The notes beneath the pieces were generated by a model, which searched no databases, was not told the origin of the DNA, and worked only from the letters and a program-made list of their open reading frames with translations. A stretch of 64,000 nucleotides of DNA from Aerobium sp039839275 (GTDB lineage Bacteria; Pseudomonadota; Alphaproteobacteria; Rhizobiales; Rhizobiaceae): NCBI RefSeq assembly GCF_039839275.1, contig NZ_JBDOQP010000002.1, forward strand, positions 992,001 through 1,056,000, read 5' to 3'. The position numbers were made by a program, and so were the translations under genes. This document shows positions 1 to 9,700 of the stretch, piece by piece; position 1 is the stretch's first letter; the number at the start of each line of letters is the position of its first letter.

Positions 1-2
1 GG

Positions 3-413
3 GAACGGATCGCCGCATTGCTGCTGCTGGCACCGGCCCCGGACTTCACCGTTGAGCTGATGGAGCCGCAGCTTTCCGACGAACAGCGGCGCGAACTTGA
101 AGAAACGGGAAGGATCGAGGAGCATTCCGAGTATTCGCCGGAGCCGAACATCTACACCAAGGCGCTTTTCGACGATGGCCGCAGGAACCGGGTCTTGACG
201 GGGCTGATCGACACCCATTGCCCGGTGCACATCCTGCAGGGCATGGCCGATCCTGACGTTCCCTACCAGCATGCGCTCAAGCTGGTCGAGCACCTGCCCG
301 CCGACGACGTCACCGTGTCGCTGATCCGCGACGGCGACCACCGGCTGTCGCGTCCGCAGGATTTGAGGATGATGCTAGCCGCACTTGAAGGACTGATCGA
401 AAGGGCGGCTTGA
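3..413 (+). CDS. alpha/beta hydrolase, C-terminal part (cut by window edge)
   Basis: The reading frame is open from the first bases, so the start and the nucleophile elbow lie outside the window; the first in-frame TTG at 18 is probably internal. What remains has the end of an alpha/beta-hydrolase fold: a strand ending in HILQGMADPDVPY, which supplies the usual acid residue, and a late GDHRL segment, which supplies the catalytic histidine. It resembles the small carboxylesterase/thioesterase-like hydrolases (ABHD10 type), but the substrate cannot be read from this part. It ends 17 bases before the convergent end of aglK. Confidence 0.7.
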   Translation, partial: ERIAALLLLAPAPDFTVELMEPQLSDEQRRELEETGRIEEHSEYSPEPNIYTKALFDDGRRNRVLTGLIDTHCPVHILQGMADPDVPYQHALKLVEHLPADDVTVSLIRDGDHRLSRPQDLRMMLAALEGLIERAA

Positions 414-430
414 CAGACGCGGCGTGCGTT

Positions 431-1549
<1,119 letters not shown>

Positions 1550-1570
1550 GGTTTCCTCCCGGTGGCACGT

Positions 1571-3256
1571 CTAAGAAATTCTCCCGAACCAGCCGCCATA
1601 GGCTGGCAACCGTATGACGCCATCCGCATTGGAACCGGACAGGCCATGGCCGAGGATCGACTCCGGCGTCGCGTCGTCACGCAACGTGGTCGAGGCTTCC
1701 TCGTGCCCCAGATTGAATACGCACATTATGCGTTCGCTGCCCTGGCTGCGCACGAAAGCGACCACGTCGCCGCTTGTCTGCAAAAACTCGATCGCGCCTT
1801 TCACCAGCGTCGGATGGTCGGCGCGGAAGGTGAGCATCCGACGATAGTGCTCGAGCAACGAGCCCGGATCGTCTTCCTGGGTATTCACCGCGAGCGTGAT
1901 GTGCTCGGCCGGCACCGGCAGCCACGGCTTTGCGGTCGAGAAGCCGCCATTCGGCTGATAGGATTCCCAGACCATCGGCGTGCGGCAGCCGTCGCGCCCC
2001 TTGAACTCCGGCCAGAAGCGGATGCCGTAGGGGTCATGCAGGTCCTCGAAGGCAAGGTCCGCCTCTGGAAGGCCGAGTTCCTCGCCCTGATAGATGCAGA
2101 CCGAGCCACGCAGGCTCATGAGCAGTGCAGAGATCACCTTGAGATAGGCGTTGCGGTCGGGTTCCAGCGCGGCCCAGCGCGAGGCGTGGCGCACCACATC
2201 GTGGTTGGAGAAGGCCCAGCACGACCATCCGTCCGGAGCGACGGCGCCGAATGCTTCCAGAACCATGCGCACACGCTGCGCGCTGATGCGGTCGGGTCCG
2301 AGGAAGTCGAAGGAATAGCACATCTGGATGCGGTCATTGCCGGCCGTGTAGTCCGCCACGATTTTGAGGCCGCGTTGCGCGTCGCCCACCTCGCCCACGG
2401 CAGCGGCGGCGGGATATTCGTCGAGCAGAGCGCGAAAACGCTTCAGGAAGGCGATGTTTTCCGGGCGGCTCTTGTCGAAGACATGATCCTGCCAGTTGTA
2501 GGGGTTCACCGCCGGCGCGGTGGAATAGTCGCGATCTTCCGGCGCGAGTGGCGGATTGTCTTCCAGCCCCTCGCTGTGAAAGTAGAAATTGATCGTGTCG
2601 AGGCGGAAACCGTCGACCCCACGCTCGAGCCAGAAGCGGGTGATGTCGAGCAGTTCGTCCTGAACGTCCGGGTTGTGAAGGTTCAGGTCCGGCTGCTCGG
2701 CGAGGAAGTTGTGCATGTAATATTGCTGGCGGCGCGTATCCCACGCCCACGCCGAGCCGCCGAAGATCGACAGCCAGTTGTTGGGCGGCGTGCCGTCTGG
2801 CTTCGCGTCGGCCCAAACGTACCAGTCGGATCGCGGATTGTCGCGCGATGCCCGGCTTTCCTTGAACCAGACGTGCTGGTCCGAGGTGTGGGACAGAACG
2901 AGGTCGATCATGACCTTGAGCCCCAGCCTGTGAGCCTCGGCGATCACGGCGTCGAAATCGTCGAGTGTGCCGAACAGCGGGTCGACTGCGCGATAGTCCG
3001 AGACGTCGTAGCCGTAGTCGGCCATCGGCGAGCGGAAGAAAGGCGAAATCCAGATCGCGTCGACCCCGAGCCGCGCGATATGCGGCAGGCGCATCAGCAC
3101 GCCGCGCAGGTCACCGACACCGTCGCCATCGGAATCCTGGAAGGAACGGGGATAGATCTGATAGATCACCGCGCCGCGCCACCAGTCCCGGTCAGGCCGG
3201 GTCATGGGTCTTGCGCGCTCCATGTCCCGGTCGTGCATCTGGACTGCCGTCTGCAT
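1571..3256 (-). CDS. aglA: alpha-glucosidase AglA (GH13)
   Basis: Cytoplasmic hydrolase of imported alpha-glucosides such as sucrose, maltose or trehalose. It is a GH13 (beta/alpha)8 enzyme of the oligo-1,6-glucosidase type: VIYQIYPRSFQDSDGDGVGD near the N-terminus, nucleophile Asp in GFRLDTINF (about residue 220), acid/base Glu in AVGEVGD (about 289), and transition-state Asp in SNHDVVRH (about 353). There is no signal peptide, as expected for a cytoplasmic enzyme fed by an ABC importer. I chose the ATG at 3256; a TTG one codon earlier would abut the aglG stop. Length 561 residues is normal. Exact substrate preference is not visible. Confidence 0.9.
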   Translation of the reverse strand: MQTAVQMHDRDMERARPMTRPDRDWWRGAVIYQIYPRSFQDSDGDGVGDLRGVLMRLPHIARLGVDAIWISPFFRSPMADYGYDVSDYRAVDPLFGTLDDFDAVIAEAHRLGLKVMIDLVLSHTSDQHVWFKESRASRDNPRSDWYVWADAKPDGTPPNNWLSIFGGSAWAWDTRRQQYYMHNFLAEQPDLNLHNPDVQDELLDITRFWLERGVDGFRLDTINFYFHSEGLEDNPPLAPEDRDYSTAPAVNPYNWQDHVFDKSRPENIAFLKRFRALLDEYPAAAAVGEVGDAQRGLKIVADYTAGNDRIQMCYSFDFLGPDRISAQRVRMVLEAFGAVAPDGWSCWAFSNHDVVRHASRWAALEPDRNAYLKVISALLMSLRGSVCIYQGEELGLPEADLAFEDLHDPYGIRFWPEFKGRDGCRTPMVWESYQPNGGFSTAKPWLPVPAEHITLAVNTQEDDPGSLLEHYRRMLTFRADHPTLVKGAIEFLQTSGDVVAFVRSQGSERIMCVFNLGHEEASTTLRDDATPESILGHGLSGSNADGVIRLPAYGGWFGRIS

Positions 3257-3259
3257 CAA

Positions 3260-4414
3260 TCAACCACCTTTGACCGAACCCGCGAGCAAGCCGCGGACGA
3301 AATAGCGTTGCAAGGAGAAGAACACGATCAGTGGCACGATTATGGTGATGAAGGCCGACGTGGTGAGAATTTCCCAGTCTCCGCCACGCGACCCCAGAAG
3401 GGCGTTGAGCTTTCCGGTCAGTACGAGTTGGCTGGACCCCGATCCCAGGAACACCATAGCGACGAGCAGATCGTTCCAGACCCACAGAAACTGGAAGATG
3501 GCGAAAGATGCAAGCACCGGGAACGACAAGGGCAGCACGATCTTGACGAAAATCTCGAAGTCGCTGGCGCCGTCGATGCGGGCGGACTCCATGATTTCGC
3601 GCGGCAGGCCGGCGATGTAGGAACGCAGCAGGAAGATCGCGAACGGCAGACCGAAGCCCGTATGGGCCAGCCATATGCCCAGATAGGTCTTGGACGGCAC
3701 GCCGAAGAACGCGCCGACGCCGTTGTAAAGCTTGAGCAACGGTATCAGCGTCATCTGGAGGGGCACGACCAGCAGGCCGATTACCACAGCAATGAGAATG
3801 GCGCGGCCGGGGAACCGCATCCATGCCAGCGCGTAGGCGGCGAACGCCGCGATGAGGATCGGAATGACCGTAGCCGGAATCGTGACCGTCAACGAATTGA
3901 TGAAGGAGCGCCCGATGCCCTCTGAGAAGAGGACGGTTTCATAGTTCTCGGTGGTGAAGCGCGGCGGCGTCGTGGCTTCGAAGAACACCCGCTGGCCGCG
4001 CCTGCCTTCGAACGCGACCGGCGACGAATGCTCGTAGCTGCCATCTTCATTGACCACCAGTGTCACGCCGTCGCCAAGATCGGCAGTGGTGCCCACCTCA
4101 TGCTCGGTCGGCTCCTGGATGCGGGTGCCAAACGCGGCGATGGTCCCGGCGTCGTCTTCACCCAGAAGGTTGCCGGAAATGACGAAGCGGCCATCGCGCT
4201 CGACCTGTGCCTCTGCGCCCTCCGTGCGGCCCTGGCCGGTCTGGGACGACGTCGTCAGCGCCGTCCACCATCCGGAAACGGCGATCTGGTCGCGGTCGCG
4301 CAGCGAGGAAACGAGGATACCGAGCGTCGGTATCGTCCATGCGATCACGATCAGCAAAACGGCGAGATGCACGCCCCAACGGGAAGCGAAGCTTTTTCCG
4401 GCAGCAGCGGCCAT
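3260..4414 (-). CDS. aglG: alpha-glucoside ABC transporter permease AglG
   Basis: Inner-membrane permease of the MalG/CUT1 type. It has the C-terminal binding-protein-dependent transport domain with the EAA loop (IMESARIDGASDFEIFVKIVLP) that contacts AglK. As is typical of AglG, the first two membrane helices are separated by a periplasmic insert of roughly 110 residues. The start ATG at 4414 lies one base after the aglF stop; an upstream start at 4435 would overlap aglF and is less likely. The predicted length is 384 residues. Confidence 0.88.
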   Translation of the reverse strand: MAAAAGKSFASRWGVHLAVLLIVIAWTIPTLGILVSSLRDRDQIAVSGWWTALTTSSQTGQGRTEGAEAQVERDGRFVISGNLLGEDDAGTIAAFGTRIQEPTEHEVGTTADLGDGVTLVVNEDGSYEHSSPVAFEGRRGQRVFFEATTPPRFTTENYETVLFSEGIGRSFINSLTVTIPATVIPILIAAFAAYALAWMRFPGRAILIAVVIGLLVVPLQMTLIPLLKLYNGVGAFFGVPSKTYLGIWLAHTGFGLPFAIFLLRSYIAGLPREIMESARIDGASDFEIFVKIVLPLSFPVLASFAIFQFLWVWNDLLVAMVFLGSGSSQLVLTGKLNALLGSRGGDWEILTTSAFITIIVPLIVFFSLQRYFVRGLLAGSVKGG

Positions 4415-4415
4415 C

Positions 4416-5429
4416 TCAGTGCCCCTTGGTCTCACGCGTCGCGTTGCGGATGTTCCAGATCATGATCGGGATGACGGCGAGCATGATGACGATGGCGATG
4501 GTTGCCCCGCGTCCGAAGTCACCGCCGCCACGGAACATCCAGTCGAACATCAGATTGGCGAGCACCTGGGTGTTCCACTGGCCGTTGGTCATCGTCAGCA
4601 CGATGTCGAAGACCTTGAGAACGAGGATGGTGATCGTGGTCCAAACGACGGCGATGGTGCCCCAAATCTGCGGCACCATGATCTTCCAGAAGATCTGGAA
4701 ACCGTTGGCGCCGTCGATGGTTGCCGCTTCGATGGTTTCGTCCGGAATGCCGCGAAGCGCCGCCGACAGGATGACCATGGCGAAACCGGTCTGGATCCAG
4801 ATCAGGATCACCATGAGAAAGAAATTGTTCCAGAACGGAATCGAGATCCATACCTGTGGCTCGCCCCCCAACCACTGGACGAACGCGTTGAGCACGCCGA
4901 TCTGCGTCTGTCCGGCGCCGCGATATTCGTAGATGAATTTCCAGATCACGCTGGCGCCGACGAAGGAAATGGCGAGCGGCATGAAGACGAACATCTTGGC
5001 GACGTTGCCCCACCAGATGCGGTCGGTGAGCACCGCGATGACGAGGCCGAAGAAGGTGCAGGCGGCCGGCACCACGGCCAGCCAGAGAAGGTTGTTGAAG
5101 ATCGCCTGCCGGAACTCGCGATCGCCGAACGCCCATTCATAATTGTCGGTGCCGACGAAATTCCGGCCGCCACCATCGAGGAAGGAAAGCCGCGCCGTCT
5201 CGATCACCGGATAGACGAGGTAGATGGCCAGGATCAGCAGTGCAGGGCCGAGGAACAGCCAGGGACGTATGAGGCCCTGACGGCGCAAATTGTCGATCGC
5301 GGCATGGCCCTGGACCCCGCGCGATGGAAAGACGAGATCGAGCAGGCGATTGGCGCCCCAGAAATAGGCCACGCAGCCACCGACACCAAGCACCACGGTG
5401 AGAAGCGCGGAAACGATCTGCCACGTCAT
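4416..5429 (-). CDS. aglF: alpha-glucoside ABC transporter permease AglF
   Basis: Inner-membrane permease partner of AglG, MalF/UgpA type, 337 residues. It has several hydrophobic helices and an EAA loop (IPDETIEAATIDGANGFQIFWKIMVP). The N-terminus starts with a membrane helix (TWQIVSALLTVVLGVGGCV) before the core domain, as in other AglF proteins. It is separated from aglE by about 155 bases that carry palindromic repeats, which could damp read-through from the highly expressed binding-protein gene. Confidence 0.88.
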   Translation of the reverse strand: MTWQIVSALLTVVLGVGGCVAYFWGANRLLDLVFPSRGVQGHAAIDNLRRQGLIRPWLFLGPALLILAIYLVYPVIETARLSFLDGGGRNFVGTDNYEWAFGDREFRQAIFNNLLWLAVVPAACTFFGLVIAVLTDRIWWGNVAKMFVFMPLAISFVGASVIWKFIYEYRGAGQTQIGVLNAFVQWLGGEPQVWISIPFWNNFFLMVILIWIQTGFAMVILSAALRGIPDETIEAATIDGANGFQIFWKIMVPQIWGTIAVVWTTITILVLKVFDIVLTMTNGQWNTQVLANLMFDWMFRGGGDFGRGATIAIVIMLAVIPIMIWNIRNATRETKGH

Positions 5430-5461
5430 GCTCGCCCTCCTGTTTCAGTAGAGGCGCATCG

Positions 5462-5583
5462 ACCCCCACTCCGTCCCGCTGCGCGGGCCACCTCTCCTCC
5501 GATCGACGGGGGAGAGGAAGGCTCAGGTCCGACAATCCCGTTCTCTTCGATTGCCCGGCAGGGGGATGAGGGCCCCGATCCGC
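5462..5583 (+). repeat. palindromic intergenic repeat between aglE and aglF
   Basis: The 155-base gap holds GC-rich hairpins: CCCGC/GCGGG at 5475-5487 (3-base loop) and a 10-base imperfect stem at 5491-5500 paired with 5508-5517 (CCTCTCCTCC against GGGGGAGAGG). The CTCTCC...GGAGAG core is of the kind scattered through rhizobial genomes. Its place directly behind the binding-protein gene is typical of RNA-stabilising or partial-terminator hairpins; that role is inferred. Confidence 0.6.
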
Positions 5584-5584
5584 G

Positions 5585-6937
5585 CTACTTGATCGAATCC
5601 CAGCTCGACTGGATTTCCGTCGCGACCTGTTCGGCCGGCTTGCCGCCGACAAGCTCGACCACACCGGTCCAGAAGGACCCTGCCCCGATGCGGCCTGGCA
5701 TCAGGTCCGAACCGTCGAACCGGAACGTCGTTGCCTCAGCGAGAATTTCGCCCTGGCGCTTGAGTTCCTCATTGGCATAGGCGTCCGCGTTCACGCCCTT
5801 GTGCGGCGTGACGAACCCGGACTGCGCCATCCACAATTCATGGGTCAGAGGCAGCTTGAGGAACTCGATGAACGCGCGCGAGGCGTCGGAATCCTTGGTG
5901 ATCATCGCAAGGGTGCCGGCACCCAGAACCGGACGGCCGAGATCCTTTTCCGCATAAGGCGGCATGTAGAAGAAGTCCGCATCGATGCCCAACTCGGTGC
6001 CTTCGGGGAAGAAGGACGGGATGAACGACGCCTGATGGTGCATGTAGCAGCGCGGCGGAATCCCGAACAGGCCCTTCGGGCTGTCGCGGAAGTCGGTCGC
6101 CGCCACCGCGGCTGCGCCGCCATCGACATAGTCGTCATTGGTGGCAATCGAGGCGAAGATTTCCAGCGCCTCGACCACCTTGGGATCGTTGAACGGGATT
6201 TCGTTCGTCACCCACTGGTCATAGACCGAGGGCTCGTGAATGCGCAGCATGATGTCCTCGACCCAGTCGGTCGCCGGCCATCCGGTCGCGCCACCGGAAC
6301 CCAGGCCGATGCACCACGGCACACCGCCGTCCTCGACGATCTGGTCCTGCAGCGCCAGCAGGTCTTCCATGGTCTCCGGTATTTCGTAGCCCGCATCCTC
6401 GAAATTGTCGGGCGAGTACCAGACCAGCGACTTCACGTCGGCCTTGTAGGGAAAGGCGAAGAACTGCTCTTCGCCGTTCTCGTTGGCATAGGTTCCCAGA
6501 TCGACCCAGGATTCGCCGGCGCCATAGTTCTGCGCCACCCATTGTTCGGTCTCATCGCCGAGCGGCGTCAGCAGGCCCTTCGAGGCGAGATCCTGGATCA
6601 GGCCCGGCTGAGGCAGGATCGCGATGTTTGGCGGGCTGCCGGCCTGGGTGTCGATGACGATCTGCTGTTCATAGTTCTCCGAGGATGAATAGTTGACCGT
6701 CGCGCCGGTTGCCTCGCGGAAATAGTTGAGGACCGACTGGATCAGATCCTCGTCAGCACCGCGCCAAGGCCCGAAGACCGTCAGCGTCTCTCCGGAAAGA
6801 TCGGTTTGCTGCAGCGTCTCGTAATCTGCCCAGTTGAAGCGATCGTCCTCGCCCGGTTCGAAGAGCAGTTGCGCAGAAGCCGGTGATACATGCAGCAGCG
6901 CGGCGAGCGCGGCGCCCGCCATCAGGGTCTTCTTCAT
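5585..6937 (-). CDS. aglE: alpha-glucoside ABC transporter substrate-binding protein AglE
   Basis: Periplasmic solute-binding protein that delivers alpha-glucosides to AglFG. I chose the ATG at 6937: it follows a GGGAGG ribosome-binding site and begins a clean signal peptide (MKKTLMAGAALAALLHVSPA, cleaved near ASAQ). Longer upstream starts would add a Cys/Arg-rich stretch that is not protein-like. The mature part is a family-1 extracellular sugar-binding protein of about 450 residues. It is the first gene of the agl operon. No lacI-type aglR lies beside it, but a palindrome at 7107-7118 could be an operator. Confidence 0.9.
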   Translation of the reverse strand: MKKTLMAGAALAALLHVSPASAQLLFEPGEDDRFNWADYETLQQTDLSGETLTVFGPWRGADEDLIQSVLNYFREATGATVNYSSSENYEQQIVIDTQAGSPPNIAILPQPGLIQDLASKGLLTPLGDETEQWVAQNYGAGESWVDLGTYANENGEEQFFAFPYKADVKSLVWYSPDNFEDAGYEIPETMEDLLALQDQIVEDGGVPWCIGLGSGGATGWPATDWVEDIMLRIHEPSVYDQWVTNEIPFNDPKVVEALEIFASIATNDDYVDGGAAAVAATDFRDSPKGLFGIPPRCYMHHQASFIPSFFPEGTELGIDADFFYMPPYAEKDLGRPVLGAGTLAMITKDSDASRAFIEFLKLPLTHELWMAQSGFVTPHKGVNADAYANEELKRQGEILAEATTFRFDGSDLMPGRIGAGSFWTGVVELVGGKPAEQVATEIQSSWDSIK

Positions 6938-7106
6938 GGTATTCCTCCCGTACGAAACTTTCATTCGATAGGACGCGGAACCTCCATTCCGCGCGTCGCG
7001 CTTCCACCATCGCCGATTGCCGAAACATCCTCCTCGACGGCACCGCGAAGCGCTTGCGTGGCAGCATCTTCGGCACCGACACACGACGGAGTCAAGTGCG
7101 CGGCGA

Positions 7107-7118
7107 TAAATCGATTTA
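7107..7118. promoter_or_regulatory. candidate LacI-type operator upstream of aglE
   Basis: A perfect 12-base palindrome TAAATCGATTTA with the central CG typical of LacI-family operators, about 170 bases upstream of the aglE start and 20 bases downstream of the preceding gene's stop. In Sinorhizobium the agl operon is controlled by the LacI-type AglR; no such gene is in this window, so the regulator would act in trans. The palindrome is seen; the function is inferred. Confidence 0.45.
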
Positions 7119-7138
7119 AACCGGGATTCGGGGCCCCG

Positions 7139-9625
7139 TTATCGAATCAATATCGAAGACATTCCCCATTTCTGCTCGATCGGTCCGCGCGGGATGCTGA
7201 GCGCAATCAGGAGTATGCCGCTGACCAGGCTCGACACGGTCGCGGCAGCGCTCGCGTCGAATATGAAGGGTGTCACGAGAAGCGCGGCACCGAGCGGCAT
7301 ATTGAGGAAGCGCACCGCGCGCCCGATCTCGGCGAAGGCGATGACGCTGAACGTGACCACCAGCGCGCCGATGAGATGATCGGCATCGGCCATCGCGCCA
7401 TCGCTGCCGAAGGTCAGGCGCGTGAACATCAGCCAAAGGCCGATCAAAGCGCACAGTGTCAGCGTCCAGGGGAAGTTCACCCCACCGCCGAAGAGGTCGG
7501 CGATGATCGCGCGGGCGGGCCGGGCGAATTCATCCGCCTCGTCCTGCTGTTGCGCGGAGTCGCTGCCGCGGACTTCGTCGGTGTCACCAGTGAAGAATAT
7601 CTTCAGAAGCGGCGCGCCCTGTTTCCGGCGGCGATAGAGAAACTCGCAGGTCGCGATCAGCTCGTCGAGCGAGTAGGGGATCTGGATCAGCATCGCGGCC
7701 GCGCCGATCAGGCAGAGCGTGCACCACGTGCCAAGCACGATCGGCTGAATGATGATGAACGTGATCGAGACCACGCCAAGCGGCACGATGAGAACACCGA
7801 AGGCCACCACCATCCAGGGCATTGTTCGCCAGCGGCGGCGCGAGCCGATCAGGCCGGTGAGGATCTCAAGCACATAGACCGCCGCGCCGGCGCCCGCATC
7901 CGGCACGGGCCATGCCTCCGAAACGCTTGACGTGACGATATCCTCGCTGCCGTTCTTGCCCGGCACGGTGCCGGGGAAGAACGGATCCCACGCCGCCTCG
8001 ATATGGCCGAGCTGGTAGGCCGCAAGATAACGTGAGAAGTAGAGCCCGACGAAGGCGAGCAGGATGATCGGCGCGCGCTGCAGCCAGCCGGATGGGTTGT
8101 AGCTCCAGCCGGGCGGGATGTTGGGGCCGGTCATCTCGGCGACCGGGCTGATGCCCGGCGTCGGCCTTACTGCGAGGGCGAAGCCGATGACCAGCGTGCC
8201 CACCAGCGTGCCGTTGAGATAGGCGGCGGCAGACGGGGTCCACAGGAACAACGGTGCGGCGAGAAGCCAAAGGCCGATGATGGCGACGCCATAGCGCACC
8301 AGCGCCAACCGCCAGGACAGCGAAGCGAAGCCCAACCCCATCAGCAGGACGCCGGCGGCGATATCGCTCCACCCCATCCATGTTCCGGAATAGCCCATCG
8401 TCGCCGGCGAGAAGATCAGCCACGAACCAAGTGCCGCATTGGCGAAATGCGCCCAGAGATTGTCCCGATGCTCGCGCCGGAACTTCTCTTCGTACCCCGC
8501 CCGGATCTCTTCCGGATTTTGATCCGACACTTCGTCTGCGGTTTCAAGCCAATCCGGCGGCGTGATGCGGTTCTTCTTGTACCAGACCAGCGGATCCCGC
8601 TTCAGCGCGGCGACGATCTTGGGCAGGGTTTCGGCAATGCCGCGTTTCGGCTGCCACCCCAGCAGATCGCGGGCGCGCGTGATGTCGAGAGCGTAGTGAT
8701 CATCCGCCATTTCGATCATGAAGGCGCGGATGAAGGGCTTCTCACCCTTGTCGATGTCGTCGGGGATGACCGGCTCAGCTTTCTCCTCGACCCACGCGCC
8801 GACTTTTGCCAGCGGCTTAGGCAGCGACAGCGTCGCCCATTCATCCTCGCCATGGATCAGCTTGCCCAGACGCTCCTGAAGTTCCGAATAGGCGAGCGCG
8901 TCCTCTTCGCCGGCGAGGATCACGACCTCGTCGGGCAGGGCTGCGCGTTTTTCCACAGCGAGCCGGAAGAGGCGCATCATGTCCTCGCGGTGGATGAAGG
9001 ACTGGCCGGCATCCGTGTCGCCGGAATACAGCCGGCTCTTCATGTCGCGTTCGTAGATGCGGGCGATCTGGTGAGCCAGCGTCGGCACCGCCGTCTCGTC
9101 GTCATAGAGCCCGGCCAGATGCAGCAGCAGGACGGGGATGTTGCCGCGATGGGCGTGGATGACTTCTTCTGCCTTGGCCTTCGAGATCGGATAGGCCCAT
9201 TTCGGCTCGATCGGGGTGTCTTCGTCGACCACATCGCCGGGCTCCCCGGCACGATGGACCAGCATTGTGCCGGAATAGATGAAGCGCTCGACCTGGAAGG
9301 ATTGCAGCGCATCGAGAAGGTGACGCGTGCCCTCGACATTCACCTTCTCGTAGAGCGGGTTCTCCTCGCCGGTGAAGTCGAAATAGGCGGCAAGGTGGAT
9401 CACCGCCGCAATGGTGCGGCCGTGGTCACGCGCGAATTCTTCCAATGCGCGATCAACCGAAGCCCGGTCGGAAAGGTCGATCTCAAGCAACGGAAAATCG
9501 GCGGTCTTGCCCTTCATGTCGAGACCGACGATGTCGAACGCATCGCCGAGTTTCTTGGCCAGCGCGCTGCCGATGCCGCCGGCCGCACCCGTGATCAATA
9601 CGACAGGCTTTTCGTGGCTTGCCAT
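7139..9625 (-). CDS. SDR-SPW-VKOR fusion membrane protein
   Basis: An 828-residue multidomain protein. Residues 1-340 are an extended short-chain dehydrogenase/epimerase (TGAAGGIG at 12-19, YPISK with Tyr145/Lys149). Residues 391-490 are membrane helices that look like SPW repeats (FSPATMGYS, LWTPSAAAYLNGTLVG). Residues 515-665 resemble a vitamin K epoxide reductase (VKOR) domain with the CTLC pair Cys635/Cys638 in a hydrophobic helix. Residues 716-815 are another hydrophobic block like SPW repeats. The two extra loop cysteines of bacterial VKORs seem absent from the segment before the CTLC helix. Substrate unknown; redox chemistry at the membrane is the likeliest role. The promoter directly upstream suggests stress induction. 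Confidence 0.75.
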   Translation of the reverse strand: MASHEKPVVLITGAAGGIGSALAKKLGDAFDIVGLDMKGKTADFPLLEIDLSDRASVDRALEEFARDHGRTIAAVIHLAAYFDFTGEENPLYEKVNVEGTRHLLDALQSFQVERFIYSGTMLVHRAGEPGDVVDEDTPIEPKWAYPISKAKAEEVIHAHRGNIPVLLLHLAGLYDDETAVPTLAHQIARIYERDMKSRLYSGDTDAGQSFIHREDMMRLFRLAVEKRAALPDEVVILAGEEDALAYSELQERLGKLIHGEDEWATLSLPKPLAKVGAWVEEKAEPVIPDDIDKGEKPFIRAFMIEMADDHYALDITRARDLLGWQPKRGIAETLPKIVAALKRDPLVWYKKNRITPPDWLETADEVSDQNPEEIRAGYEEKFRREHRDNLWAHFANAALGSWLIFSPATMGYSGTWMGWSDIAAGVLLMGLGFASLSWRLALVRYGVAIIGLWLLAAPLFLWTPSAAAYLNGTLVGTLVIGFALAVRPTPGISPVAEMTGPNIPPGWSYNPSGWLQRAPIILLAFVGLYFSRYLAAYQLGHIEAAWDPFFPGTVPGKNGSEDIVTSSVSEAWPVPDAGAGAAVYVLEILTGLIGSRRRWRTMPWMVVAFGVLIVPLGVVSITFIIIQPIVLGTWCTLCLIGAAAMLIQIPYSLDELIATCEFLYRRRKQGAPLLKIFFTGDTDEVRGSDSAQQQDEADEFARPARAIIADLFGGGVNFPWTLTLCALIGLWLMFTRLTFGSDGAMADADHLIGALVVTFSVIAFAEIGRAVRFLNMPLGAALLVTPFIFDASAAATVSSLVSGILLIALSIPRGPIEQKWGMSSILIR

Positions 9626-9660
9626 GAATTTCTGCCCCTCTGAGAATCGTCAGATGAGGC

Positions 9661-9686
9661 AACGCGGGCATGCTGTGGTTCGTTCC
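9661..9686 (-). promoter_or_regulatory. EcfG/RpoE2-type general-stress promoter
   Basis: On the minus strand the sequence reads GGAAC (9686-9682), 17 bases, then CGTT (9664-9661), which matches the alphaproteobacterial general-stress sigma consensus GGAAC-N16/17-CGTT. It lies between the RidA-like gene and the fusion gene, and would start transcription about 28 bases before the ATG at 9625. Confidence 0.7.
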
Positions 9687-9700
9687 TGCGGAGTCGAGCG

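Noticed and set aside
1562..3925. Long plus-strand open frame of 787 codons
   Set aside because: It is antisense to the well-supported aglA and aglG genes, has the composition of a GC-rich shadow frame (Arg/His/Asp-rich), and shows no domain.
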